Origin: Fidelibacterota bacterium
GTDB lineage: Bacteria; Fidelibacterota; Marinisomatia; SCGC-AAA003-L08; D37C17
NCBI GenBank assembly: GCA_002707765.1
Contig: PANV01000038.1
Span: 1 to 18,292, forward strand
Length of the DNA: 18,292 nt
Reading direction: 5' to 3'
The position numbers were made by a program, and so were the translations under genes. The notes under the pieces were generated by a model. That model did not search any database, was not told the DNA's origin, and was given only the letters and a program-made list of their open reading frames with translations. This document shows, piece after piece, positions 7,290-13,937 of this stretch (position 1 is the stretch's first letter; the number at the start of each line of letters is the position of its first letter).

Positions 7290-7934
7290 ATGAATCGTAA
7301 AGACAAATCTGTAAAAATTGGAAGTATTCTAGATAAACTCTATCCTGAAACACCTGTACCTTTAGATCATTTGAATTCGTATACTTTACTCGTTGCTGTG
7401 ATGCTTTCAGCTCAAACAACAGACAAGAAAGTAAATGAAGTCACTCCTGAACTTTTTAAATTAGCTGATTCTCCTGAAAAAATGGTCAAACTGAAGGAGG
7501 AACATATCAAAGAAATAATTAGAGAGATTGGTTTAGCTCCTACTAAAGCAAAGAATATAAAAAAAATGGCTAAGCAGCTTATAGATGGAGGAGGAATGAG
7601 AGCTGATTGGAATTATTTAGAAAGTTTATCGGGAGTGGGACACAAAACTGCAAGTGTAGTCATGGCTCAATGGTATGATATTCCAGCATTTCCTGTAGAT
7701 ACACATATTCACAGATTAGCAGCAAGGTGGGGGTTGTCAAAGGCAAAAAATGTTGAAATGACTGAAAAAGATTTAAAAAAACTTTGGGATAAAAAAAAAT
7801 GGAATAAACGTCATTTACAAATAATATTTTTCGGTAGGGAATATTGTCCAGCACGAAATCATGACTTGAAAAAATGTCCTATTTGTTCTTGGGCTGCATC
7901 AAAAAAAAGGATTGCATTGGAAACGAAAATATAA
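7290..7934 (+). CDS. nth: Endonuclease III-like DNA glycosylase/AP lyase
   Basis: 214 aa, about the length of E. coli Nth. It excises oxidised pyrimidines and cleaves at abasic sites in base excision repair. It shows the LSAQTTDKKVN helix (39-49), the helix-hairpin-helix LSGVGHKTAS (113-122) with catalytic Lys119, and catalytic Asp137 in FPVDTHIHRLA. The C-terminal cluster loop is unusual: Cys186-x9-Cys196-x2-Cys199 with no fourth Cys, instead of the classical C-x6-C-x2-C-x5-C of the [4Fe-4S] enzyme, so the cluster may be absent or use another ligand such as His191. It is the last gene of the operon and starts 5 bp after the receiver-like gene. The repair role is clear; the product range is not. 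Confidence 0.92.
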   Translation: MNRKDKSVKIGSILDKLYPETPVPLDHLNSYTLLVAVMLSAQTTDKKVNEVTPELFKLADSPEKMVKLKEEHIKEIIREIGLAPTKAKNIKKMAKQLIDGGGMRADWNYLESLSGVGHKTASVVMAQWYDIPAFPVDTHIHRLAARWGLSKAKNVEMTEKDLKKLWDKKKWNKRHLQIIFFGREYCPARNHDLKKCPICSWAASKKRIALETKI

Positions 7935-7971
7935 TTAATGAAAATATTTTATTTTTACATAAATTTTATAA

Positions 7972-7997
7972 GGTAATTGGGGCAATATAATGCTTAG
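7972..7997 (+). promoter_or_regulatory. Possible autoregulatory site across the tetR start codon
   Basis: The words GGTAATTGGGGCA (7972-7984) and AATATAATGCTTAG (7984-7997) sit side by side over the tetR ATG. Both recur, in reversed order, in the hairpin downstream of the porin (AATATAATGCTTAG at 9868-9881, GGTATTGGGGCA at 9881-9892). Two matches of this length together are unlikely by chance in one window, so a shared binding site for the TetR protein is a reasonable but unproven idea. No clear inverted repeat typical of TetR operators is visible here. Confidence 0.3.
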
Positions 7998-8571
7998 TGA
8001 TAGACAGATAAAAGAAAGAGAAGTACGAAAAAAAAATATTCTTGGTGGTGCATTACGTGTTTTTCATTCCTCTGGTATAGAAAAAACTACCATGGATGAG
8101 ATAGCTGCGGAGTCAGGTTTTGGTAAGGCTACTCTTTACTATTATTTTACGTCCAAAGATGAAGTATTTATAGCCATAATGGAAGATGGTTGGAGGCAAT
8201 TATGGGAAGGTATCGAAAGTAAAATCGTTCAGGAGGTGACTCCCCGAAAAAAATTTATGGGTATTATAAAAAAAATGGCAAGTATTGTTAAAAGTAATAA
8301 GATTTTATATGGATTTTTGTTTACAGCGCCAAATCATATTCAAGATGAATCAAAGCAGTCATGGAAAACCTATCAAGAGAGATTGTATTCAATTTTAAAA
8401 AGTATTATTGAAGAGGGTATAAAGAAAAATGAGTTCATCGATTTGAATCCTGGTATGTTAATGAAAGCTATTGGCGGCCTTTTTCATGGATTATTATTAG
8501 AGAATGAAGATGATCTTAGAAATGAAGATTTTGAAATAATGTTAAAAAACTTTTTAAAACCCAATGATTAA
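7990..8571 (+). CDS. TetR-family transcriptional regulator
   Basis: 193 aa. The N-terminal DNA-binding domain is classical: ILGGALRVFHSSGIEKTTMD (17-36), then EIAAESGFGKATLYYYFTSK (37-56), the helix-turn-helix and tyrosine-rich recognition helix. The ligand-binding C-terminal half is unassignable, as usual in this family; segments such as IIEEGIKKNEFIDLNPGM are typical of AcrR-like members. It lies 55 bp after nth and overlaps a 49-codon membrane-protein gene by 8 bp, so the latter is a likely co-regulated product. Targets are unknown; a repeated sequence pair (7972-7997 and 9868-9892) may hint at autoregulation and at a link with the porin/flavoprotein region. Confidence 0.92.
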   Translation: MLSDRQIKEREVRKKNILGGALRVFHSSGIEKTTMDEIAAESGFGKATLYYYFTSKDEVFIAIMEDGWRQLWEGIESKIVQEVTPRKKFMGIIKKMASIVKSNKILYGFLFTAPNHIQDESKQSWKTYQERLYSILKSIIEEGIKKNEFIDLNPGMLMKAIGGLFHGLLLENEDDLRNEDFEIMLKNFLKPND

Positions 8572-8713
8572 AAAAATTAAGAAAAAGTTTAAAGATTTAT
8601 ATAAAAAATATGGTTGGAAAATAGCAGTTGCTATTTTTTTCTATTATTTAATAAGAGATGTACTTCTTTATATTGTTTTACCTTGGTTTATTGCAACCAG
8701 ATTTATGGATTAG
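8564..8713 (+). CDS. 49-aa single-span membrane protein
   Basis: A short gene starting at an ATG eight bases inside the end of tetR and ending with TAG at 8711-8713. The product begins MIKKIKKKFKDLYKKYGWKI, a strongly basic N-terminus, followed by a hydrophobic span of about 25 residues (AVAIFFYYLIRDVLLYIVLP) and a short tail WFIATRFMD. The positive-inside rule puts the N-terminus in the cytoplasm. The YYLIRDxxLYIxLPW pattern has the look of a conserved small membrane protein rather than random AT-rich sequence, but I cannot name the family. The 8-bp overlap indicates translational coupling with the regulator. Its 3' end overlaps the convergent gene's end by 11 bp, leaving no room for a terminator. 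Confidence 0.65.
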   Translation: MIKKIKKKFKDLYKKYGWKIAVAIFFYYLIRDVLLYIVLPWFIATRFMD

Positions 8714-9230
8714 ATTTTTTTGAAAAAATTAATTCATATAACGAAACAAAAAGCATTATAATCCAACATAAGTATAATAATGTTGAGGAGAGTATAACTA
8801 AATAAACAAAGCTTTGATTAAAGTACCTCATTATCCATAAAGAACTAAATGTTATTAGAGTCGAAACAAATGGTTCAATAATTAAAAATATTTTCAACTT
8901 ACCTATTATAATTGAATTAAAATAAAAAATTATCCCCAGGAGGAAAGAGATGAAAGCAAAAGAAGTAACATGTGTGTGAGTTAATTCAAGCATATCATGT
9001 AAATATTTTTTAGTTTTCATAGGCTTGTCTAAATTTTCATCCCAATCCTCATATGATATATCCTCTGTACCTACATAGTTATCAATAATTCCTTTTGATG
9101 AGGACTCAGTAGTGTAGTATAGATAAGCTAAGCCAGTAAAAATTCCAAATCCCATTGTAATTAAAAAAGATATCAAGATATATTTGATATCTTTGTCAAG
9201 ATTTTTGAGTTTAGTATTAAGATTCATCAA
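8703..9230 (-). CDS. Four-helix membrane protein partnered with an FMN-binding protein
   Basis: 175 aa with about four transmembrane segments (17-39, 86-107, 112-133, 140-165). A 45-residue acidic extracytoplasmic loop follows the first helix (NYVGTEDISYEDWDENLDKP). His78, His85 and His87 cluster at the start of helix 2 (LHDMLELTHTHVTSFAF), an arrangement that could bind haem or metal, though no haem-protein signature is certain. It starts 14 bp inside the FMN-binding protein gene, so the two products are very probably partners. Such small membrane proteins occur beside flavinylated periplasmic domains and may carry electrons or anchor the flavoprotein. I cannot name the family; the role is inferred from neighbours. 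Confidence 0.7.
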   Translation of the reverse strand: MMNLNTKLKNLDKDIKYILISFLITMGFGIFTGLAYLYYTTESSSKGIIDNYVGTEDISYEDWDENLDKPMKTKKYLHDMLELTHTHVTSFAFISFLLGIIFYFNSIIIGKLKIFLIIEPFVSTLITFSSLWIMRYFNQSFVYLVILSSTLLYLCWIIMLFVSLYELIFSKKSNP

Positions 9231-9750
9231 AATCCTCTATTATATTATCTATAATAATCGAAAGTTTATGGATACCCTTTGACATTGAGTAAACTGAAAT
9301 GGTTGCACCTGATATTCCACTTATTCCATCTCCAATTTTATAGTTGGATTCATCAGTATAGTTATTAAATTGACTAAGCCAACTTTGTCTTCCAACTTCA
9401 CCACCGTAGGCTTCACGGTATTTGATCACAGCAGCATTTTTAAGCTCATTTTTATCATCAAAAATTGTTAGGAATGTAATCGGCATTGATTTGCCCTTAA
9501 CATTATCTAAAATTGCAAAACGATAAGTACTATCACTTAACTGAATTTTCCAAACATTTAGTTCTTTTCTAAAATATTTTTGTTTAACAAGGTTTTGAGA
9601 TTTCTTATCATCTTTAGTAAGCTTGTACATTTTGTGTTCAATATTTACAGCTTCTGGATAAAAATCTTTAATTTGTGATAAAGTATCATCCATTATTTTT
9701 GAACCAAATAAAGAACATGTTAGTAGTAGTATGTATAAGTATTTATTCAT
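9217..9750 (-). CDS. Secreted FMN-binding-domain protein (covalent flavinylation motif)
   Basis: 177 aa with a signal peptide (MNKYLYILLLTCSLFGSKIM; Cys12 is too early in the hydrophobic core to be a convincing lipobox). The C-terminal half is an FMN_bind domain of the RnfG/NqrC type: AAVIKYREAYGGEVG (107-120), then GISGISGATIS (142-152), whose Thr150 in S-G-A-T is the expected site of phosphodiester-linked FMN added by ApbE flavin transferase. No apbE is in this window. Such domains move electrons outside the cytoplasmic membrane. With a porin and feoAB nearby under Fur-type operators, delivery of electrons for ferric reduction is a reasonable inference; the electron source would be the membrane partner encoded next, which overlaps by 14 bp. 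Confidence 0.85.
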   Translation of the reverse strand: MNKYLYILLLTCSLFGSKIMDDTLSQIKDFYPEAVNIEHKMYKLTKDDKKSQNLVKQKYFRKELNVWKIQLSDSTYRFAILDNVKGKSMPITFLTIFDDKNELKNAAVIKYREAYGGEVGRQSWLSQFNNYTDESNYKIGDGISGISGATISVYSMSKGIHKLSIIIDNIIEDFDES

Positions 9751-9777
9751 TTTTTATAAGTATAATTTACAAAAGAT

Positions 9778-9864
9778 AAAGAGAACCTAGGAAAATAAAC
9801 ATTGGAGTAATATTTTGAGAGTTTATATTTTTATTTACGGTAAAAATAATCCTAGGCTCTCTTT
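9778..9864. repeat. Long inverted repeat with nested hairpin in the porin/FMN-protein gap
   Basis: AAAGAGAACCTAGGA (9778-9792) pairs with TCCTAGGCTCTCTTT (9850-9864), 14 of 15 positions. Inside, TATTTTTA (9826-9833) pairs with TAAAAATA (9841-9848) around a TTTACGG loop. On the plus strand an exact TATAAT lies at 9761-9766 and a hairpin plus T-run follows at 9868-9906, so a rightward small RNA of roughly 130 nt is possible. The minus strand, which is the expected transcript from the porin toward the FMN-protein gene, would fold as well and could act as a processing or stability element. No known RNA family recognised. Confidence 0.5.
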
Positions 9865-9867
9865 ATA

Positions 9868-9906
9868 AATATAATGCTTAGGTATTGGGGCATTATATTT
9901 TTTTTT
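9868..9906 (+). terminator. Intrinsic terminator-like hairpin plus T-run
   Basis: AATATAATGC (9868-9877) and GCATTATATT (9890-9899) form a perfect 10-bp stem with a 12-base loop. It runs into T9 (9898-9906) on the plus strand, the correct order for a rightward terminator although no rightward gene precedes it. For the leftward porin transcript the bases after the stem are only TATAAAG, so termination in that direction would be weak and read-through into the FMN-protein gene is likely. The loop and right arm contain words shared with the tetR start. Confidence 0.55.
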
Positions 9907-9918
9907 GAATATCTTTTC

Positions 9919-11025
9919 TTAGAACATATATCCTAATCCCATTCTCATTACATCATTATCACTGTCTTCTCCAGTTTCTAATTTAAATGAGATATTTTCA
10001 GTAGGCTTGAATGTTACACCAAACAATGAAATTTCATTATCATCGCCAAGATCATCAGTGTTATATGCAGACATTCTTGTCCAAACGTAAAAGTTATTAC
10101 CAAAACCAACTAAGTCAGCAACATCATAACCAAGATCTAAATAATATCCTGAAGCTCCATCACATGATGGGTTATCAGTATAACTAATTGTACCATTTTC
10201 TAGTCTAGCATAAATATTATTTTTTGAATATGTTGCATTAATTTCAGTAAGTGTAACACCAACAGAAGTCCCATCAGATTTTGGAGCATCATTCATTGTA
10301 ACAGATGCACCTAATTTTAGGCCTTCCATTCCTGTCCAACCAACTTGAAATGTTTTAGTCCAGCTATCAAAGTTAGAATATTGACCTTTTCTTCTAGCTC
10401 CTTTAAGCCCAGAAGTAGTAATGTCATCACCATCTAAGTCTCCAACCATTGAAAACATAAGACTGAAATCACCTCTATTAGTATAAAATTGGAAACCATT
10501 ATCAAACCATGTTGTTGGAATAATTTTAGAATGATATGCTGGTCTTTCAACGCTCATAAATGTTGGTGGCTCATGATATTCATTTATTATACCAGAAGGT
10601 ACTAGAACAACACCACCTTTAAAACCCCAAGTTCCATTCCAGTAGTTTAAATGAGCCTGTTCCATTGCAACATATGCACCCTTACCATTATCTCCTAATG
10701 CACCACCCTCAGTACAGGTTTCTACATTTGTTTGAGAAACAGGGTCCCATTCTAATACACAGTCCTCATAATATGAACCTACCATATTATGTTCTATTTC
10801 AATTTCTGACATTAAAGACCACTCAGAATTGAATTGATGTTTAATATAGAAAATGAATCGATGGAAATCCATATTATTATCTGGATATCCTTCTCTTTTA
10901 CCATTTTCCATATCTAAATGCATTTCACCATAACCACCAATGGTTGTTGTACCGTCTTCTACAAATTCATCAGCAAAAGAAATCGCGATGAATAAACTGC
11001 TTATAAGTAATAACATTTTTTTCAT
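9919..11025 (-). CDS. Outer-membrane porin, probably iron-regulated
   Basis: 368 aa. Signal peptide 1-18 (MKKMLLLISSLFIAISFA), then GGYGEMHLDME, the opening strand of porins of the OprP/O-like type, and alternating amphipathic strands to a final aromatic residue (RMGLGYMF), the usual beta-barrel assembly signal. An extracellular loop at about 85-110 has two Cys (EDCVLEW and VETCTEGG) that may form a disulphide. The start has AGGAG ten bases upstream. Two Fur-type operators (11062-11076, 11090-11104) lie in its promoter region; the TTGAGA edge of the first is 16 bases before TAAATA, a weak -10 match. It is divergent from feoA, pointing to a role in iron or small-solute entry. Substrate not determinable. 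Confidence 0.85.
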   Translation of the reverse strand: MKKMLLLISSLFIAISFADEFVEDGTTTIGGYGEMHLDMENGKREGYPDNNMDFHRFIFYIKHQFNSEWSLMSEIEIEHNMVGSYYEDCVLEWDPVSQTNVETCTEGGALGDNGKGAYVAMEQAHLNYWNGTWGFKGGVVLVPSGIINEYHEPPTFMSVERPAYHSKIIPTTWFDNGFQFYTNRGDFSLMFSMVGDLDGDDITTSGLKGARRKGQYSNFDSWTKTFQVGWTGMEGLKLGASVTMNDAPKSDGTSVGVTLTEINATYSKNNIYARLENGTISYTDNPSCDGASGYYLDLGYDVADLVGFGNNFYVWTRMSAYNTDDLGDDNEISLFGVTFKPTENISFKLETGEDSDNDVMRMGLGYMF

Positions 11026-11061
11026 TAGTTATTAACTCCTATTTATTATTATTTATGATTA

Positions 11062-11076
11062 TGAGACAAATTCTCA
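11062..11076. promoter_or_regulatory. Fur-type operator, copy 2
   Basis: TGAGACAAATTCTCA: arms TGAGA and TCTCA with a 5-base spacer. On the minus strand TTGAGA (11077-11072) could serve as -35 of the porin promoter, with TAAATA (11055-11050) 16 bases on. Occupancy by an iron-bound repressor would block porin transcription. Confidence 0.75.
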
Positions 11077-11089
11077 ATAATTATGTTAA

Positions 11090-11104
11090 TGAGACACAAT
11101 CTCA
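11090..11104. promoter_or_regulatory. Fur-type operator, copy 3
   Basis: TGAGACACAATCTCA, same arms and spacing, centred 28 bp from copy 2. The minus-strand TTGAGA (11105-11100) precedes only weak -10 candidates (AATTAT, TAATTA), so it may act mainly as a second binding site for cooperative repression in the porin/feoA control region. Confidence 0.75.
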
Positions 11105-11148
11105 ATATCATAAGTTAATATATATATAAATTAATATGCAAATAAAAT

Positions 11149-11163
11149 TGAGAATTAATCTCA
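11149..11163. promoter_or_regulatory. Fur-type operator, copy 4, overlapping the feoA promoter
   Basis: TGAGAATTAATCTCA, flanked by T and A, gives a 17-base inverted repeat. TTGAGA (11148-11153) as -35 is 17 bases from TTAAAT (11171-11176), and transcription would then start at about 11182-11184, right at the feoA ATG. This is the closest of the four to a canonical Fur box. It should shut off feoAB when iron is plentiful. Confidence 0.8.
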
Positions 11164-11182
11164 ATATGTTTTAAATTAGTGC

Positions 11183-11410
11183 ATGAAAAATTTATATAAA
11201 TTAAGAGAAAATGATATTGCAAAAATCATATCACTCGATAATAAAAATCATTCAAAACTCAGATTGGCTGAAATGGGTTTAATGCCTGGAGTTCAAGTAA
11301 GAATGATAAAGAAAACACCATTTGGTGGACCTGTTTTAATAAAAATTAATAATTACTACTTAACTCTTCGAAAAGAAGATGCAAGTTTTATTTTCATAAT
11401 TGGAGATTAA
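11183..11410 (+). CDS. feoA: Ferrous iron transport protein A
   Basis: 75 aa, the normal FeoA length. It is a small SH3-like cytoplasmic protein that acts with FeoB in Fe(II) uptake. Typical pattern: KLRLAEMGLMPGVQVRMIKK (25-44), PFGGPVLIKINNYYLTLRKE (46-65). The assignment is strengthened by feoB three bases downstream. There is no Shine-Dalgarno sequence before the ATG (TTAGTGCATG). Together with the predicted promoter this suggests a leaderless or near-leaderless message. Fur-type operator copy 4 ends 19 bp before the start codon, so iron repression is expected. Confidence 0.92.
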   Translation: MKNLYKLRENDIAKIISLDNKNHSKLRLAEMGLMPGVQVRMIKKTPFGGPVLIKINNYYLTLRKEDASFIFIIGD

Positions 11411-11413
11411 GAT

Positions 11414-13522
11414 ATGAAGGATGTTTTAAAAGTTGCGATTTTAGGAAATCCAAACTGTGGTAAAACTGCTATTTTTAATCTTTTAACAAATTTAAATGAA
11501 AAAGTTTCTAATTATCCTGGTATTACTGTTGAAAAGAAAGTTGCAGATTTTAATTTAGATGAAAGTAAAAAAATCAGTTTAGAAGATTATCCTGGATCAT
11601 ATAGTGTAGTTTCTCAGTCTATTGATGAAAAAATAGTTTCAGAGAATATATATAAATGGATTCGTCAGCCAGAGCTAAAACCAGATACTATTATTTATGT
11701 AGCTGATGCAAATAATATTAGGAGAAATTTATATTTTTGTTCGCAATTACTTGAATTGGATATCCCAACCATTTTATTGTTGAATATGAATGATCTTCTA
11801 ATTAACGAAAATAAATTTGATTATGTAAAATTAAAAGAAGAGCTAAATATCCTAAATGTTATTCCTTTTTCAGCTGTAACTAAAGTTGGTTTAGATGAAC
11901 TAAAGGGTAACCTTAGGGAATTATTTTCATTATCTGAATTTAAAAAAAATTGTAAGATGAATTTAGGTAAAGATATCCTTGAATCCATTATCCCAGTTAC
12001 TGAAAGTATTGAATCAGTTTTCAAGGTAAAAGATACTTTTAAAAATAATTTAAGTTTAAGATTTATATGTAATCCTGAGCATCTAGATAATATTTTATTA
12101 AATGAAGATGATAAGTTGAAAATAAGAAATTCTATTAATAAATCAATTGACGGACTCAACAAAGATATGAAACCATTGCTCACTACATTAGAGTCAGATT
12201 TAAGATATGGCTGGATAGATGAAGTTTTACTGAAGTGTTCATTTAAAAAAATAAAAGTCATTGAGAAAAAAACTTTTAGTGAGAAAATTGATGGAGTTTT
12301 AACACATTCTTTTTTCGGACCAATTATTTTTGTAGGTATTCTATATTTCATTTTTCAATCTATATTTTCTTGGGCTGGTTATCCAATGGATTTAATTGAT
12401 TCGTTAGTAGCTTCATTTGGAAATTATATATATAGTATTATGCCTGATGGACTTTTTCGTGATTTAATAGTTGATGGAGTTATAGCAGGTATTGGAGGAA
12501 TAGTAATATTTTTACCTCAAATTATTTTATTGATGTCTTTTATGACTCTTTTAGAAGATAGTGGATACATGACTAGAGTAACTTTCATGATGGATAGATT
12601 TATGAGAACTATGGGTTTACATGGTAAATCTATATTGCCAATTATGAGTGGATATGCTTGTGCTATACCAGGAATTATTTCAACAAGAACTATAGATAGT
12701 TGGAAGGAAAGACTTATCACGATTTTAATTTTACCATTGATAAGTTGTAGTGCAAGGTTACCTGTTTATGTTTTAATGATAGGTACATTCATACCAGAAA
12801 CATATTTATTTGGGCTTGTTGGGTTGCAAGGATTTGTTATGGTCTTAATGTATTTTTTGGGTACTATAACTGCATTTATTTTAGCAAAGATTTTTAGTAA
12901 GGTATTAACTGAGTCAAGTAATCCTTCATTTGTAATGGAATTACCTGCATATAGATTTCCAATTTTTAAATCCGTTTTTAGACAAGTATATAATAGAGGG
13001 AAATTATTTTTATTTGATGCTGGTAAGATTATTATGATAATTTCAATTGCGCTATGGTTTCTTGCATCTTTCCCTAAAAATAATTTTGGAGAGGTTGATA
13101 TATCTAATAGTTATGCAGGTAAAATTGGTAAAACAATTGAGCCTGTAATTGAACCTCTAGGTTTTGACTGGAAAATAGGTATTGCTCTTATTACTTCATT
13201 CGCTGCTAGAGAGGTTGTAGTTAGCACATTATCTACAATTTATAATATTGATAATGATGGTGAAGATATGGTTAGTTTAAAAGAAGCCATGAGAAATGAT
13301 ATCGACGAAAAAACAGGTAAAAAAACTTATACACCACTTATTGCAATTTCATTGATGGTTTTTTATGTATATGCTGCACAATGTATGGTTACTTTTGCAG
13401 TAATAAAAACAGAAACTAATGGTTGGAAATGGCCAATTTTTATGATTTTTTATATGACAATTTTAGCCTACACAGCATCACTATTAGTTTTTCAAGTAGG
13501 AAAAATTTTAGGCTTTTCTTAA
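11414..13522 (+). CDS. feoB: Ferrous iron transporter FeoB
   Basis: 702 aa. The N-terminal G domain has G1 GNPNCGKT (11-18), switch region NYPGITVEKK (33-42, Thr38), G3 DYPG (58-61), G4 NMND (124-127) and a G5-like FSAVTKVG. A helical GDI-like region extends to about 280, followed by a polytopic membrane part with two Gate motifs: SGYACAIPGIISTRT and SCSARLPVYVLMIGTF, each with the conserved Cys and Pro. Near the end comes a FAAREVVVSTLSTIYN segment. It imports Fe(II) across the inner membrane, powered or gated by GTP. The start is 3 bp after feoA with GGAG about eleven bases upstream. No feoC follows; a small oppositely oriented gene abuts the stop instead. Confidence 0.97.
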   Translation: MKDVLKVAILGNPNCGKTAIFNLLTNLNEKVSNYPGITVEKKVADFNLDESKKISLEDYPGSYSVVSQSIDEKIVSENIYKWIRQPELKPDTIIYVADANNIRRNLYFCSQLLELDIPTILLLNMNDLLINENKFDYVKLKEELNILNVIPFSAVTKVGLDELKGNLRELFSLSEFKKNCKMNLGKDILESIIPVTESIESVFKVKDTFKNNLSLRFICNPEHLDNILLNEDDKLKIRNSINKSIDGLNKDMKPLLTTLESDLRYGWIDEVLLKCSFKKIKVIEKKTFSEKIDGVLTHSFFGPIIFVGILYFIFQSIFSWAGYPMDLIDSLVASFGNYIYSIMPDGLFRDLIVDGVIAGIGGIVIFLPQIILLMSFMTLLEDSGYMTRVTFMMDRFMRTMGLHGKSILPIMSGYACAIPGIISTRTIDSWKERLITILILPLISCSARLPVYVLMIGTFIPETYLFGLVGLQGFVMVLMYFLGTITAFILAKIFSKVLTESSNPSFVMELPAYRFPIFKSVFRQVYNRGKLFLFDAGKIIMIISIALWFLASFPKNNFGEVDISNSYAGKIGKTIEPVIEPLGFDWKIGIALITSFAAREVVVSTLSTIYNIDNDGEDMVSLKEAMRNDIDEKTGKKTYTPLIAISLMVFYVYAAQCMVTFAVIKTETNGWKWPIFMIFYMTILAYTASLLVFQVGKILGFS

Positions 13523-13524
13523 AA

Positions 13525-13788
13525 TTAGTTAGAATCGTTTTTAGTATTCAAGAACACTAAAATATCATCTAAATCTTCTTTGTCAATAATAATAGTGGCA
13601 TCGTTAGGTTTTTGTTCTATTATTATTAATTCTCCGGCATCTTGAATTGATATCCCTGAATTGAATTTTGATTTTGTAGAAGAATTTTGAAATAAAACAG
13701 CATCATCAGATTTATTTGAACTATTTTGAAAATAGAAGCTAAATCCAATAATTAAAACTGTTGATATTGATATAAGTATTTCTCTCAT
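13525..13788 (-). CDS. Small N-terminally anchored protein of unknown function
   Basis: 87 aa. Residues 1-21 (MREILISISTVLIIGFSFYF) form a membrane anchor or uncleaved signal. The rest is hydrophilic, Ser/Asn/Asp-rich, with a short internal echo (QNSSNKSDDAVLFQNSSTKS) and an acidic C-terminus (DKEDLDDILVFLNTKNDSN). It lies tail to tail with feoB, the stops separated by 2 bp. The upstream region has no Shine-Dalgarno sequence. Not recognised; coding potential is supported by a sensible hydrophobic/hydrophilic layout and by filling the gap exactly, but it could still be a chance frame. Confidence 0.5.
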   Translation of the reverse strand: MREILISISTVLIIGFSFYFQNSSNKSDDAVLFQNSSTKSKFNSGISIQDAGELIIIEQKPNDATIIIDKEDLDDILVFLNTKNDSN

Positions 13789-13907
13789 AATTTTTTTTAA
13801 TTACGCACATAACATAAAATATATTATCATATAAATCCAAGAAAATTCTATCAAATGAATTTGTTACGTATAGAATAATTTTTGTAAATTAAAAACTCAA
13901 ATTAACC

Positions 13908-13921
13908 ATTGCATATGCAAT
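13908..13921. promoter_or_regulatory. 14-bp perfect palindrome upstream of the pterin operon
   Basis: ATTGCATATGCAAT is self-complementary and lies 16 bp before the ATG of the pterin synthase gene, just ahead of its AAGGA ribosome binding site. The rest of the 149-bp gap (13789-13937) is AT-rich, with no other structure seen. A dimeric regulator could bind here; without other copies in the window this is a weak call. Confidence 0.35.
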
Positions 13922-13937
13922 TTATAAAAGGAACAAT

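Noticed and set aside
7935..7989. Clear promoter for tetR
   Set aside because: TTTACA at 7954-7959 has no acceptable -10 at 16-18 bases; transcription may come from nth.
11821..12351. 176-codon antisense frame inside feoB
   Set aside because: Fully inside the conserved feoB G-domain coding region; shadow frame with Ser/Phe/Leu-rich composition.
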